6,187 bases of DNA from Parcubacteria group bacterium. GTDB taxonomy: Bacteria > Patescibacteria > ABY1 > Buchananbacterales > UBA6539. A model generated the notes under the pieces. The model had not been told where the DNA came from. It saw nothing but the letters and a program-made list of their open reading frames with translations, and searched no databases. The translations under genes were made by a program, and so were the position numbers. Shown piece by piece: positions 1 to 6,187 of the stretch. Numbering within the stretch: the first letter of the stretch is position 1; each line of letters starts with the position of its first letter. The stretch spans positions 1 through 6,187 of the forward strand of contig NYZP01000017.1 in NCBI GenBank assembly GCA_002687175.1, given 5' to 3'.

Positions 1-2079
1 GGAACTGGAACCAAAGAGACGATTGTGCGAATGGAATTTATGGGCGGGGATCCCACCGATGAGAGTAGATATGATGTGACCACTATTTTTGAGAGTAAAG
101 GTGAACCTGCTGATCGTTATTATCCCCTTGATATATCCGATAGTGACTTAGATGGCGATGGTAACTTAGAAGTGGTACTTACCAACCTCTATGCGTCAAA
201 CGCTGACCAGCCGCAGATCTTTGTTCTGGATAACAATGAGTTTAGCTGGGATTGGGATGGCGGAAATGAAGCATGGCATTTGGCAGATAACTGGTCAATT
301 GCCGCAATCGGTTTAAAGACAGCCGGTGATTCCCTTTTTCAGACAGACCCAACTGGCAATAGCAGAACAGCTATCGGTGGTATGGATATGGATGGCGATG
401 GCGCGGCAGAAGTGATTGTCACAGATTATCCGGGGCATAGAGTAATAGTTTTTGAATATGATGGTGCAAACAATGCTTTTGATGTAGTGTGGACTTCCCC
501 TGTTGTGGAAGCTGTCAACCATTCGGCTAACCCGCGGACAGTGGGAGTTGGTGACTTGGATGGTGACGGCAAGCAAGAAATTGTGTTTCCCTCTAGCAAT
601 GTTGACGCAGAGGGATACCATATCTATGAGTGGGACGGTGTGATGGGCAGTGACAATTACGGGACTACTTTTTCATCGAACTGTCAGGTTGAAGTAGACA
701 CCTGCTGTGCTGAGGACGGACCTGGAACAGATACCTATGGAGCATCTTTCCGGGGTGACCATGAACGTATAACTATCTTTGATGTGGATGGTGATGGAAG
801 ACAGGAACTGGTTACAGCTGTTCGCCGTGGTGGACCGCGCGGAACCCTCATTGTATCGCTAAATGATGGAGATGATATTATGCACAATTCAGGCGGCGGT
901 TTTGAAACCTGGAACACGGAGTTTTTTGTTGATCGCGGCGACTATGGTGGGGGCTCGCCCTACCAGGCACTTCCAGCAGACTTGAATGGCGACGGGAACT
1001 TTGAGCTGGTCAACCATACTTGGAACTACTTCAACTTCTACAATATCACATCCACTGGAGAAAATGAATATGCTATTGCCGATGTGGGCGCCGAAGGAAG
1101 TTTTTACCAGACAACCTATCCCAATGATGAGGTTTCCCTGTTCGGCGGAACTGCTGGTGATATTGATGGTGATGGCAATGATGAAGCTTATTTTGCAAGT
1201 TATGGTTCTTGGGGTGTGGGCACCAATGATGTTTATGTGATAGACTATGATGCAGGTGATGATGTGCTTACAATCAATGAAGATCATGTCACAAAAATAG
1301 GAAATGTAGGTACGTTTCATGCTGCGATCGGAAGGGGTGGTTATGATGGTGGCGGAAAAACTGTCTTCTTTGGACGTGGAAGACCCAATGTTTCCGGTCT
1401 AGAATATATTGGTCCTGATCCTTCCCATGCCGGTAGTTACATGGAAAGGCCCGTCTATTGGGGTGAGCTCGATGTGACCCAGAATACAACCACAACGGAT
1501 GAAACAGGTGCTGTCACAGTTTCCCATTCGCAAAAATGGGGATTTGTTTCCAAGATAGTTACAGAGTGGGATGGAGCTTCATTGGATTTTGATATGGATT
1601 CCAAAAAAGAACTCCTGGTTTCCTTTCAGAATGTCACAGACACCCTGACACACACAGCTTATACCTGGAACGCAACTACATCGCAATACGATACTGTATT
1701 GACAAAGGTTGCCAATCCAAAGCCGTGGAACTTTCTAGTATTGGAAAATGGTACGGATCAACTCGATGCGGATGAACCGATGATGTTCATTAATCCGGAA
1801 GAATATCGGTTGGCGCAGAATTATCCAAACCGGTTTAACCCTAATACCACAATTGAGTATACGGTGCCAATTAACCGTAAGGTTTCGGTTCATGTGTATA
1901 ACATAACCGGTCAGTTGGTAAAAACCCTGGTTGACAACCAACTGGTTACTTCTGGGACCCATAAGGTAGTATGGAATGGCAAGAACAATCTTGATCGAAA
2001 AGTATCCACAGGTATGTATCTCTATAGTCTGGAATGGGCCGGGATGAAAAAGGTCAAATCTATGACCTTACTTAAATAG
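1..2079 (+). CDS. Secreted FG-GAP/VCBS-repeat protein with C-terminal T9SS sorting domain (5' end missing)
   Basis: The reading frame is open from base 1 to a TAG stop at 2077-2079, giving 692 visible residues. The real start lies upstream: no signal peptide is present, and the GTG at 25 is just an in-frame codon. Six DxDxDGxxE motifs lie at residues 49-57, 129-137, 185-193, 261-269, 327-335 and 387-395, with degenerate copies near 446-454 and 529-537. In the FG-GAP/VCBS families such loops bind calcium between the blades of a beta-propeller. Residues about 601-692 form a Por_Secre_tail/FlgD-like domain, which in FCB bacteria directs export through the type IX system and surface attachment or release. 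No catalytic motif is visible, so a binding, adhesion or scaffold role is inferred rather than shown. Oddities are a three-cysteine cluster at residues 228-236, the only cysteines I see, and an Arg in place of the usual Pro in the sorting motif. The next gene, a TonB receptor, begins 76 bases downstream, past a strong hairpin. I am confident of the class but not of the ligand. Confidence 0.9.
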   Translation, partial: GTGTKETIVRMEFMGGDPTDESRYDVTTIFESKGEPADRYYPLDISDSDLDGDGNLEVVLTNLYASNADQPQIFVLDNNEFSWDWDGGNEAWHLADNWSIAAIGLKTAGDSLFQTDPTGNSRTAIGGMDMDGDGAAEVIVTDYPGHRVIVFEYDGANNAFDVVWTSPVVEAVNHSANPRTVGVGDLDGDGKQEIVFPSSNVDAEGYHIYEWDGVMGSDNYGTTFSSNCQVEVDTCCAEDGPGTDTYGASFRGDHERITIFDVDGDGRQELVTAVRRGGPRGTLIVSLNDGDDIMHNSGGGFETWNTEFFVDRGDYGGGSPYQALPADLNGDGNFELVNHTWNYFNFYNITSTGENEYAIADVGAEGSFYQTTYPNDEVSLFGGTAGDIDGDGNDEAYFASYGSWGVGTNDVYVIDYDAGDDVLTINEDHVTKIGNVGTFHAAIGRGGYDGGGKTVFFGRGRPNVSGLEYIGPDPSHAGSYMERPVYWGELDVTQNTTTTDETGAVTVSHSQKWGFVSKIVTEWDGASLDFDMDSKKELLVSFQNVTDTLTHTAYTWNATTSQYDTVLTKVANPKPWNFLVLENGTDQLDADEPMMFINPEEYRLAQNYPNRFNPNTTIEYTVPINRKVSVHVYNITGQLVKTLVDNQLVTSGTHKVVWNGKNNLDRKVSTGMYLYSLEWAGMKKVKSMTLLK
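145..1611 (+). repeat. Array of FG-GAP/VCBS-type calcium-loop repeats within the first CDS
   Basis: Clear motif copies lie at 145-171, 385-411, 553-579, 781-807, 979-1005 and 1159-1185. Each reads D-x-D/N-x-D-G-x-x-E and is followed by a hydrophobic strand such as VVL, VIV, IVF or AYF. Degenerate copies lie at 1336-1362 (GGYDGGGKT, acidic residues mostly lost) and 1585-1611 (DFDMDSKKE, Gly replaced by Ser). Counting all eight, the copies are about 56 to 82 residues apart, which matches propeller blade length. The repeats are protein-level: codons vary between copies, so this is not a recent DNA tandem duplication. More blades may lie upstream of the window. Confidence 0.85.
1801..2076 (+). 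other. Type IX secretion C-terminal sorting domain (Por_Secre_tail / FlgD-like)
   Basis: This region encodes the last 92 residues of the first protein. It begins with EYRLAQNYPNRFNPNTTIEY, close to the usual LxQNYPNPFNPxTxIxY opening. It continues with the beta-sandwich pattern VHVYNITGQLVKTLVD, then a VVWNGKNN turn and STGMYLYSLE, and ends MKKVKSMTLLK, the typical K-M-x-L-x-K ending. In this family the domain is recognised by the T9SS machinery after Sec export. It should be the terminal domain, as it is here. Confidence 0.92.
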
Positions 2080-2111
2080 CCAGAATACGGATTGTATAAC
2101 TTATAAATACG

Positions 2112-2141
2112 AGGGGGGGGTGTGATATCACACCCCCCCTT
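2112..2141 (+). terminator. Strong G/C-armed palindromic hairpin between genes 1 and 2; terminator or attenuator
   Basis: A run of eight G (2113-2120) is followed by the self-complementary TGTGATATCACA (2121-2132) and seven C (2133-2139). Bases 2114-2139 are a perfect inverted repeat centred between 2126 and 2127, extended by a G-T and an A-T pair to 2112/2141. As RNA this gives an 11-pair perfect stem with an AUAU loop. The downstream bases TTTAGTTTC (2140-2148) are only moderately T-rich, so it is a passable but not classic intrinsic terminator for the first gene. Its 3' edge is 14 bases from the receptor ATG, so no promoter fits between the two. Any transcript of the receptor must therefore carry the hairpin in its leader or start within or very close to it. 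It may thus be a partial terminator, an attenuator or an mRNA-stability element. Confidence 0.65.
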
Positions 2142-2155
2142 TAGTTTCATATCCA

Positions 2156-4810
2156 ATGAGAACTTTTTTTATCACGATTAACATCCTGGGATTTTTATTT
2201 GCTTCCAATGGTAAAATCACAGGCACGGTGGCGCAGGAAGCAACCGGTGGTCCGGCTGTGGGTGTAAATGTGGTATTGGTAGATACTTATCTAGGGGCAG
2301 CGACCGATGAGAATGGCCGTTTTCGGATCCTGAATGTTCCCCCAGGGACATATTCAATTCGGGTGGATGCCATTGGATTTGCCACCATCACCATGAAAGA
2401 TATTCGAGTGACAACAGGACAGACCACAGAGCTCAGTTTTGAATTGGAAGAAGCAGTCGTAGAAGGTCAGGAAGTGGTGGTTGTAGCTGAAAGACCTCTG
2501 GTGCAAAAAGATCTGACAGCATCCCAGAGAGTGACAACAGCAAAAGAAATTGCAGACATGCCAGTGGAATCATTTTTAGGCGTATTGACCACTCATGCAG
2601 GTGTTAATCAGAGTGCCGGCGGCGCACTGCATGTGCGGGGTGGTAGAAGCAATGAAGTAGGGTATTTTATTGATGGTGTATCTGTTTCCAACCCGTTCTA
2701 TACCAATTCCTTGGCGGTGGGTATTAGCAACAAGGCTTTGGAAGAGATGAAACTGGTGAGTGGTGCTTTTAATGCGGAATATGGTAATGCCATGAGCGGG
2801 GTGGTCAATGTAAAAATTAAAGACGGCGGGAAAAACTATGATGGCAGTCTTTCCTATTACACGGGTGACTATTCTTCATCGGCTAATGATATTTTCCCCA
2901 ATATTGATGACCAAAGTTTCACAGCGAACAGAACCTTTGACGGCTTTATTTCGGGACCGGTGCTGCCGTTCCTTGGCGATAAATTGACATTTAATATATC
3001 GTTAAGGCGCAGCGAGAGTGAAGGCTACCTGTATGGTATCCGGGAACATAATCCTGGTGATTTTGCCTATTTCCCTCCAAGTGGTAACTGGTATATCCAG
3101 CTTACGGGAGACAGCAGTTATGTGCCCATGAACCCCAGTGAAAGTACCAATGGGCTGTCTAAGGTAACATTAAGGCTGACTCCTAGTATAAAAATCTCTA
3201 CTCAGTCTATTTTGTCCCGATCCCAGAGTAAGAGTTATTCTCATGCATACAAATACAATCCTGACGGAGTTGGTACAGGTTATTCCGCTAATAATAACCA
3301 CTCTATAAAAATAAATCATTCTTTATCTCCCAAAAGTTTTTATGAGGCCAATGTATTCATGAGCGATACAGATTATAAAAATTATCTGTACGAAGATTCC
3401 ACAGACAACAGGTATGTTTCTACTGATTACATTAATACAGAACCTACATCGGCCACGTTTCTGTTTGGCGGTACACAAATGGGGCATACATATAGAGTAT
3501 CAAATTCTGTAGGCGGGAAGTTTGATTTTACCCGTCAAATGAATGATCGCCATGAACTAAAAACAGGCGTTAGTTTTAGGAAGGATGATCTTGAAGAGCG
3601 GAATTTTTCTGTGCAGTACAATTACAACTATCCCCAGCCAACAGTATTGTCCGCAAATGAATCTCCATACCATGTGTACTACAAAAAGGAAGCACTGCAA
3701 TATTCAGCCTATATCCAGGACAAAATGGAATACAGTTCAATGATCATGAATTTAGGTGTCCGCTACGATGCATTTGTACCCAATGATTCATCCATTGCAG
3801 ATCTTGTTTATCCGGAAGCTGGGAAAAGCGAAGCCGGTGATAAAACAATGATCTCGCCCCGCGTTGGGGTTTCCCTGCCAATTACGGATAAGGGTATCTT
3901 CCATTTTTCCTATGGCCATTTTTATCAGATGCCAACTCTGCGGAATCTCTACCGTGAAAGTTATTTTGGTGCCGGGCTGGCACCAACAGTAGGATACCCT
4001 GATCTTAAACCGGAAAAAACAGTGCTCTATGAGTTTGGTTTCCAGCAGCAGTTTGGCAATCTAATCGGGATGGACATAAACCTTTTTTATAAAGATATTC
4101 GTGAGCTTCTGGCACTGCAGAGTATCCGCTACGACAGCCCCAAGTACGGTCCTTCCAATTATGCCATTTACCTGAATAAGGATTATGGAGGTTCCAGAGG
4201 GCTGACCTTATCGGTTACCAAAAGGTATGACCCCGTTTCCAGAACCAGTATCTGGCTGGATTATACCTACCAGAAATCTGAAGGGAATTCGGTAAAGTCC
4301 GATGCGTTCTATTTTAGTACACTTAGCGGCCTTGAAGAAGAGAAACTAATTGTGCCTTTATCCTGGGATCAGTCCCACCTGCTGAATACCACTGTCATTA
4401 TTGGGAATCCTGGTGGAACCACCCTGGGACTCATAGGGAAGATTGCTACTGGATGGCCCTATACACCGTCAATTCCCCTTGCAAATTATGTTCCTGAACC
4501 AAACAGCGGCCGTAAACCTTTACAGAGTAACATGGATCTCAAAATTGAAAGCAGGGTAAAAATTGGTACCCGCAGTATTGCTCTATTTGCCAGGGTATAC
4601 AATCTGTTTGACATCCGCAATGAGCGCTATGTATTTGATGATACGGGATCAGCAAGATACACCTATGAATTCCGCAGTACTCAGGAAACAGAGCAGTTTA
4701 AGGCCCATTACGGAGAACCGGGAATCCATACCTGGGAAGAGTATGTGACCCGTCCGAACTATTATTCAGCTCCGCGGTCTTTTAAAGTGGGATTTTCACT
4801 GGATTTTTAA
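2156..4810 (+). CDS. TonB-dependent outer-membrane receptor with N-terminal carboxypeptidase-regulatory-like domain
   Basis: This complete 884-residue protein has the usual size and plan of a TonB-dependent transporter, which moves bulky substrates across the outer membrane using energy relayed by TonB-ExbB-ExbD. A signal peptide covers residues 1 to about 17 (MRTFFITINILGFLFAS). A CarboxypepD_reg-like domain follows at about 19-98, with DENGRFRILNVPPGTYSIRV. EVVVVAE at 106-112 sits where a TonB box is expected. The plug spans about 115-225 (HVRGGRSNEVGYFIDGVSV; SGAFNAEYGNAMSGVVNVK). The remainder is the barrel, with the family-typical DLKPEKT at 616-622 and RVYNLFD at 813-819. It ends in Phe, as outer-membrane barrels often do. 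The start is fixed by the signal peptide, since the next Met lies inside the regulatory-like domain. No Shine-Dalgarno sequence precedes it. No SusD-type partner is seen, so SusC-type glycan uptake is not supported and the substrate is unknown. The next gene follows after 2 bases, implying one operon. Confidence 0.95.
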   Translation: MRTFFITINILGFLFASNGKITGTVAQEATGGPAVGVNVVLVDTYLGAATDENGRFRILNVPPGTYSIRVDAIGFATITMKDIRVTTGQTTELSFELEEAVVEGQEVVVVAERPLVQKDLTASQRVTTAKEIADMPVESFLGVLTTHAGVNQSAGGALHVRGGRSNEVGYFIDGVSVSNPFYTNSLAVGISNKALEEMKLVSGAFNAEYGNAMSGVVNVKIKDGGKNYDGSLSYYTGDYSSSANDIFPNIDDQSFTANRTFDGFISGPVLPFLGDKLTFNISLRRSESEGYLYGIREHNPGDFAYFPPSGNWYIQLTGDSSYVPMNPSESTNGLSKVTLRLTPSIKISTQSILSRSQSKSYSHAYKYNPDGVGTGYSANNNHSIKINHSLSPKSFYEANVFMSDTDYKNYLYEDSTDNRYVSTDYINTEPTSATFLFGGTQMGHTYRVSNSVGGKFDFTRQMNDRHELKTGVSFRKDDLEERNFSVQYNYNYPQPTVLSANESPYHVYYKKEALQYSAYIQDKMEYSSMIMNLGVRYDAFVPNDSSIADLVYPEAGKSEAGDKTMISPRVGVSLPITDKGIFHFSYGHFYQMPTLRNLYRESYFGAGLAPTVGYPDLKPEKTVLYEFGFQQQFGNLIGMDINLFYKDIRELLALQSIRYDSPKYGPSNYAIYLNKDYGGSRGLTLSVTKRYDPVSRTSIWLDYTYQKSEGNSVKSDAFYFSTLSGLEEEKLIVPLSWDQSHLLNTTVIIGNPGGTTLGLIGKIATGWPYTPSIPLANYVPEPNSGRKPLQSNMDLKIESRVKIGTRSIALFARVYNLFDIRNERYVFDDTGSARYTYEFRSTQETEQFKAHYGEPGIHTWEEYVTRPNYYSAPRSFKVGFSLDF

Positions 4811-4812
4811 TC

Positions 4813-6187
4813 ATGAAACAAAACATCACCCTTGTTGTCCTAGTGTGTTTATTTTCAGAAATACATGCACAATGGCCCTTTAGGAAAGACATAGAGTGGT
4901 ATCGCAACGGGCCCGAGAAAGGGTGGTCTCAGCGGGATCATGAGCGATACTATCGGTGGCGGGAACGGTTGGAAGCCAGTCGGGTTGCCGAAAGCCAAGA
5001 CAATCAGATCCTGCGGCGCCAGAAGGCTATAATCAACGGCAATAAAATCACCACGGAAATCTGGAACTATGGTTCTATTTCCAGCCCCGGAAACCATGTA
5101 ACGGATATTGTCTGGGAAGGTCTTGGCTACGGCTATGAATTCGGGCCGTTCATCTGTGCAGAGGTCCAAGTGAATTCATCCAAACACAACGATGCCTATC
5201 CTAAGATAGACAATTCAGGCGACACCACCTGGTATGCCAGGGTTATCAGTGACGGATTGACTTCCCTGGGTGGGGAAGTTTCCCCGGATGGCACAGAGTT
5301 CTATGGCTGGGAGCCGCTAGCCTGGAATGATAATTTTATGGTTCCTTATGCAGATCCACTCAGCGCAAATATTCCAACCAGCAATGATTTGGATCGTGAT
5401 GGTGATGGCAAGCCGGACAGCTGGCCTTTTGGGTGGTACAATGAAAATCTAAAAGATTATGTATGGCCAGGGGCACTTAGACAGGGAGCTTCTAACTCGG
5501 ATCTGGAATCATTTTTTGTTGTGGATGACCGCAGCAACAAAGAATTTGAATATTATCCATTCTCTTCTGACACCACCCGGCAGGGTCTTGGAATTGAAAT
5601 TGAATGCCGCTACTACCAATGGGCTAACCCCCTGGCAGAAGATATTATATTTCTTATTTATAAAGTAACCAATAAAAGTCCCCAAGACCTTAATGAGGTT
5701 ATCTTTGGCATGTGGGGAGATCCGCACGTTGGCGGTCCAGCCAACTGGCAGGATGACCTTTCCTATTTTGATAAAGATCTCAATATGGTGTACTGCTGGG
5801 ACGAAGATAATGTTTCGGATATGGTTGGGAAAACTCCCGGATTTTTTGGCTACAAATTCCTGGAGAGCCCTGGTCAGCCTTACGACGGTCTGGATAACGA
5901 CAATGATGGTATGATAGACGAGTCCCAGGATAATGGCATTGATGACGACAATGATTGGGATGTAGAAAAACATGATATAGGTATTGATGGTGTTCCCAAC
6001 ACAGGAGACGAAGGGGAAGATGATGGTGTGCCCAGCCCTGGAGACCCATTTGACATCCGACTGCCCGGGGAGCCCAATATAGACTGGACAGACCTGGATG
6101 AATCTGATATGGTGGGTTTGACCGGTTTCGCATCACCTCCCTTTACCAGCCAAAACCGCATATCCAATGATCAGTTTATCTTCGAGA
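4813..6187 (+). CDS. Secreted Asp-rich protein with DxDxDG calcium-loop motifs, function unknown (3' end missing)
   Basis: The frame opens at ATG 4813, two bases after the receptor stop, and stays open to the window end (458 residues). Residues 1-19 form a signal peptide ending IHA before QWPF, a good signal peptidase I site. Cys12 lies in the hydrophobic core without a lipobox, so a lipoprotein is unlikely. Residues 24-72 are highly charged and rich in Arg, Glu and Trp, probably helical. Residues 75-113 (NGNKITTEIWNYGSIS onward, to GYEFGPF) resemble an N-terminal block I know from uncharacterised secreted FCB proteins. A calcium-type loop, DRDGDGKPD, lies at 194-202. A second, DNDNDGMIDE, lies at 361-370 and leads into an acidic stretch that runs to about 404. 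The segment GEPNIDWTDLDESDMVGLTGF further on also resembles those proteins. No enzyme motif is recognised. Tight spacing implies translational coupling to the receptor, so it may be a surface or periplasmic partner. A T9SS tail may lie beyond the window. I am confident that it is a gene but do not know its function. Confidence 0.88.
   Translation, partial: MKQNITLVVLVCLFSEIHAQWPFRKDIEWYRNGPEKGWSQRDHERYYRWRERLEASRVAESQDNQILRRQKAIINGNKITTEIWNYGSISSPGNHVTDIVWEGLGYGYEFGPFICAEVQVNSSKHNDAYPKIDNSGDTTWYARVISDGLTSLGGEVSPDGTEFYGWEPLAWNDNFMVPYADPLSANIPTSNDLDRDGDGKPDSWPFGWYNENLKDYVWPGALRQGASNSDLESFFVVDDRSNKEFEYYPFSSDTTRQGLGIEIECRYYQWANPLAEDIIFLIYKVTNKSPQDLNEVIFGMWGDPHVGGPANWQDDLSYFDKDLNMVYCWDEDNVSDMVGKTPGFFGYKFLESPGQPYDGLDNDNDGMIDESQDNGIDDDNDWDVEKHDIGIDGVPNTGDEGEDDGVPSPGDPFDIRLPGEPNIDWTDLDESDMVGLTGFASPPFTSQNRISNDQFIFE
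5383..5418 (+). other. First DxDxDG calcium-loop sequence of the third protein
   Basis: Codons here give N-D-L-D-R-D-G-D-G-K-P-D (residues 191-202). The acidic residues at 194, 196, 198 and 202 follow the D-x-D-x-D-G-x-x-x-D spacing seen in dockerin, thrombospondin type 3 and EF-hand-like calcium loops. The following SWPFGWY is aromatic. A single loop without a recognised surrounding fold shows probable calcium binding only. Confidence 0.65.
5881..6024 (+). other. Asp/Asn/Gly-rich acidic stretch with a second calcium-loop motif
   Basis: Residues 357-404 contain about 20 Asp and several Glu, opening with YDGLDNDNDGMIDES. The D361-x-D363-x-D365-G-x-x-D369-E370 spacing fits a calcium-binding loop, and GIDDDNDWD at 375-383 and DIGIDGVPNTGDEGEDDG at 388-405 continue the acidic character. 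The reading frame is uninterrupted and codons vary, so this is protein composition rather than a simple DNA repeat. Calcium-stabilised folding outside the cell is the likely role (inference). Confidence 0.7.

Noticed and set aside
25..27. GTG as the real start of the first gene
   Set aside because: The frame is open upstream to base 1, no signal peptide follows the GTG, and a T9SS cargo protein needs one, so the gene begins outside the window.
313..621. Antisense open frame of about 100 codons
   Set aside because: It lies wholly inside the propeller gene. Asp codons GAT/GAC read backwards as Ile/Val codons, making hydrophobic-looking false proteins; there is no start context or family likeness.
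986..1240. Overlapping + strand open frame of 84 codons in another frame
   Set aside because: Met-rich composition arises from reading GATGGTGATGG-type codons out of frame; it lies inside a clear coding region.
889..1320. Antisense open frame of 143 codons with Ile-rich, membrane-like sequence
   Set aside because: It has the same cause: reverse complement of Asp/Gly-rich calcium-loop codons in a well-supported sense gene.
2091..2110. TATAAC/TATAAA as a promoter -10 element before the receptor
   Set aside because: The AT-rich sequence is suggestive, but no -35 or Bacteroidota-type TTTG element lies at the right distance; too weak to call.
2121..2132. TGTGATATCACA as a CRP-type operator
   Set aside because: The half-sites TGTGA and TCACA match CRP, but the spacer is 2 bases rather than 6, and the sequence is the core of a larger hairpin.
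5509..5973. Antisense open frame of 154 codons resembling a membrane protein
   Set aside because: It is opposite the third gene, including its acidic stretch; the hydrophobic runs are mirror images of Asp and Asn codons. The sense frame has a signal peptide and uninterrupted coding.

Overview
The window holds three genes in a row on the + strand. Both outer genes are cut by the window edges. All three look like exported cell-envelope proteins. The best fit is a bacterium of the Fibrobacterota-Chlorobi-Bacteroidota (FCB) group, most like Marinimicrobia (SAR406), Ignavibacteria, Calditrichota or KSB1. The grounds are a C-terminal type IX secretion (T9SS) sorting domain with a near-typical QNYPNxFNPxT motif, a TonB-dependent receptor with an N-terminal carboxypeptidase-regulatory-like domain, and no Shine-Dalgarno sequence at either visible start. 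The exact phylum is inferred from the style of the proteins and was not tested.

Layout. Positions 1-2079 hold the 3' part of a large secreted protein with FG-GAP/VCBS-type calcium-binding repeats (six clear, two degenerate), probably a beta-propeller, ending in a T9SS sorting domain. Positions 2080-2155 are a 76-base gap dominated by an almost perfect G/C-armed palindrome, which would form a strong RNA hairpin just before the next start codon. Positions 2156-4810 encode a complete 884-residue TonB-dependent outer-membrane receptor. After only two bases, 4813-6187 begin a third gene, open to the window end (458 residues visible). It encodes a protein with a signal peptide and Asp-rich DxDxDG calcium-loop sequences; I know similar uncharacterised proteins from FCB genomes but cannot name a function.

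How they may work together (inference): the receptor and the third gene are almost certainly co-transcribed. The propeller gene may be read through the hairpin, or it may be a separate unit ending there. Together they suggest a surface module: a T9SS-exported calcium-dependent propeller, a TonB-driven importer, and a secreted Asp-rich partner protein. No SusD-like lipoprotein, hydrolase or regulator is visible, so the substrate cannot be named. I saw no RNA genes, mobile elements or CRISPR arrays.
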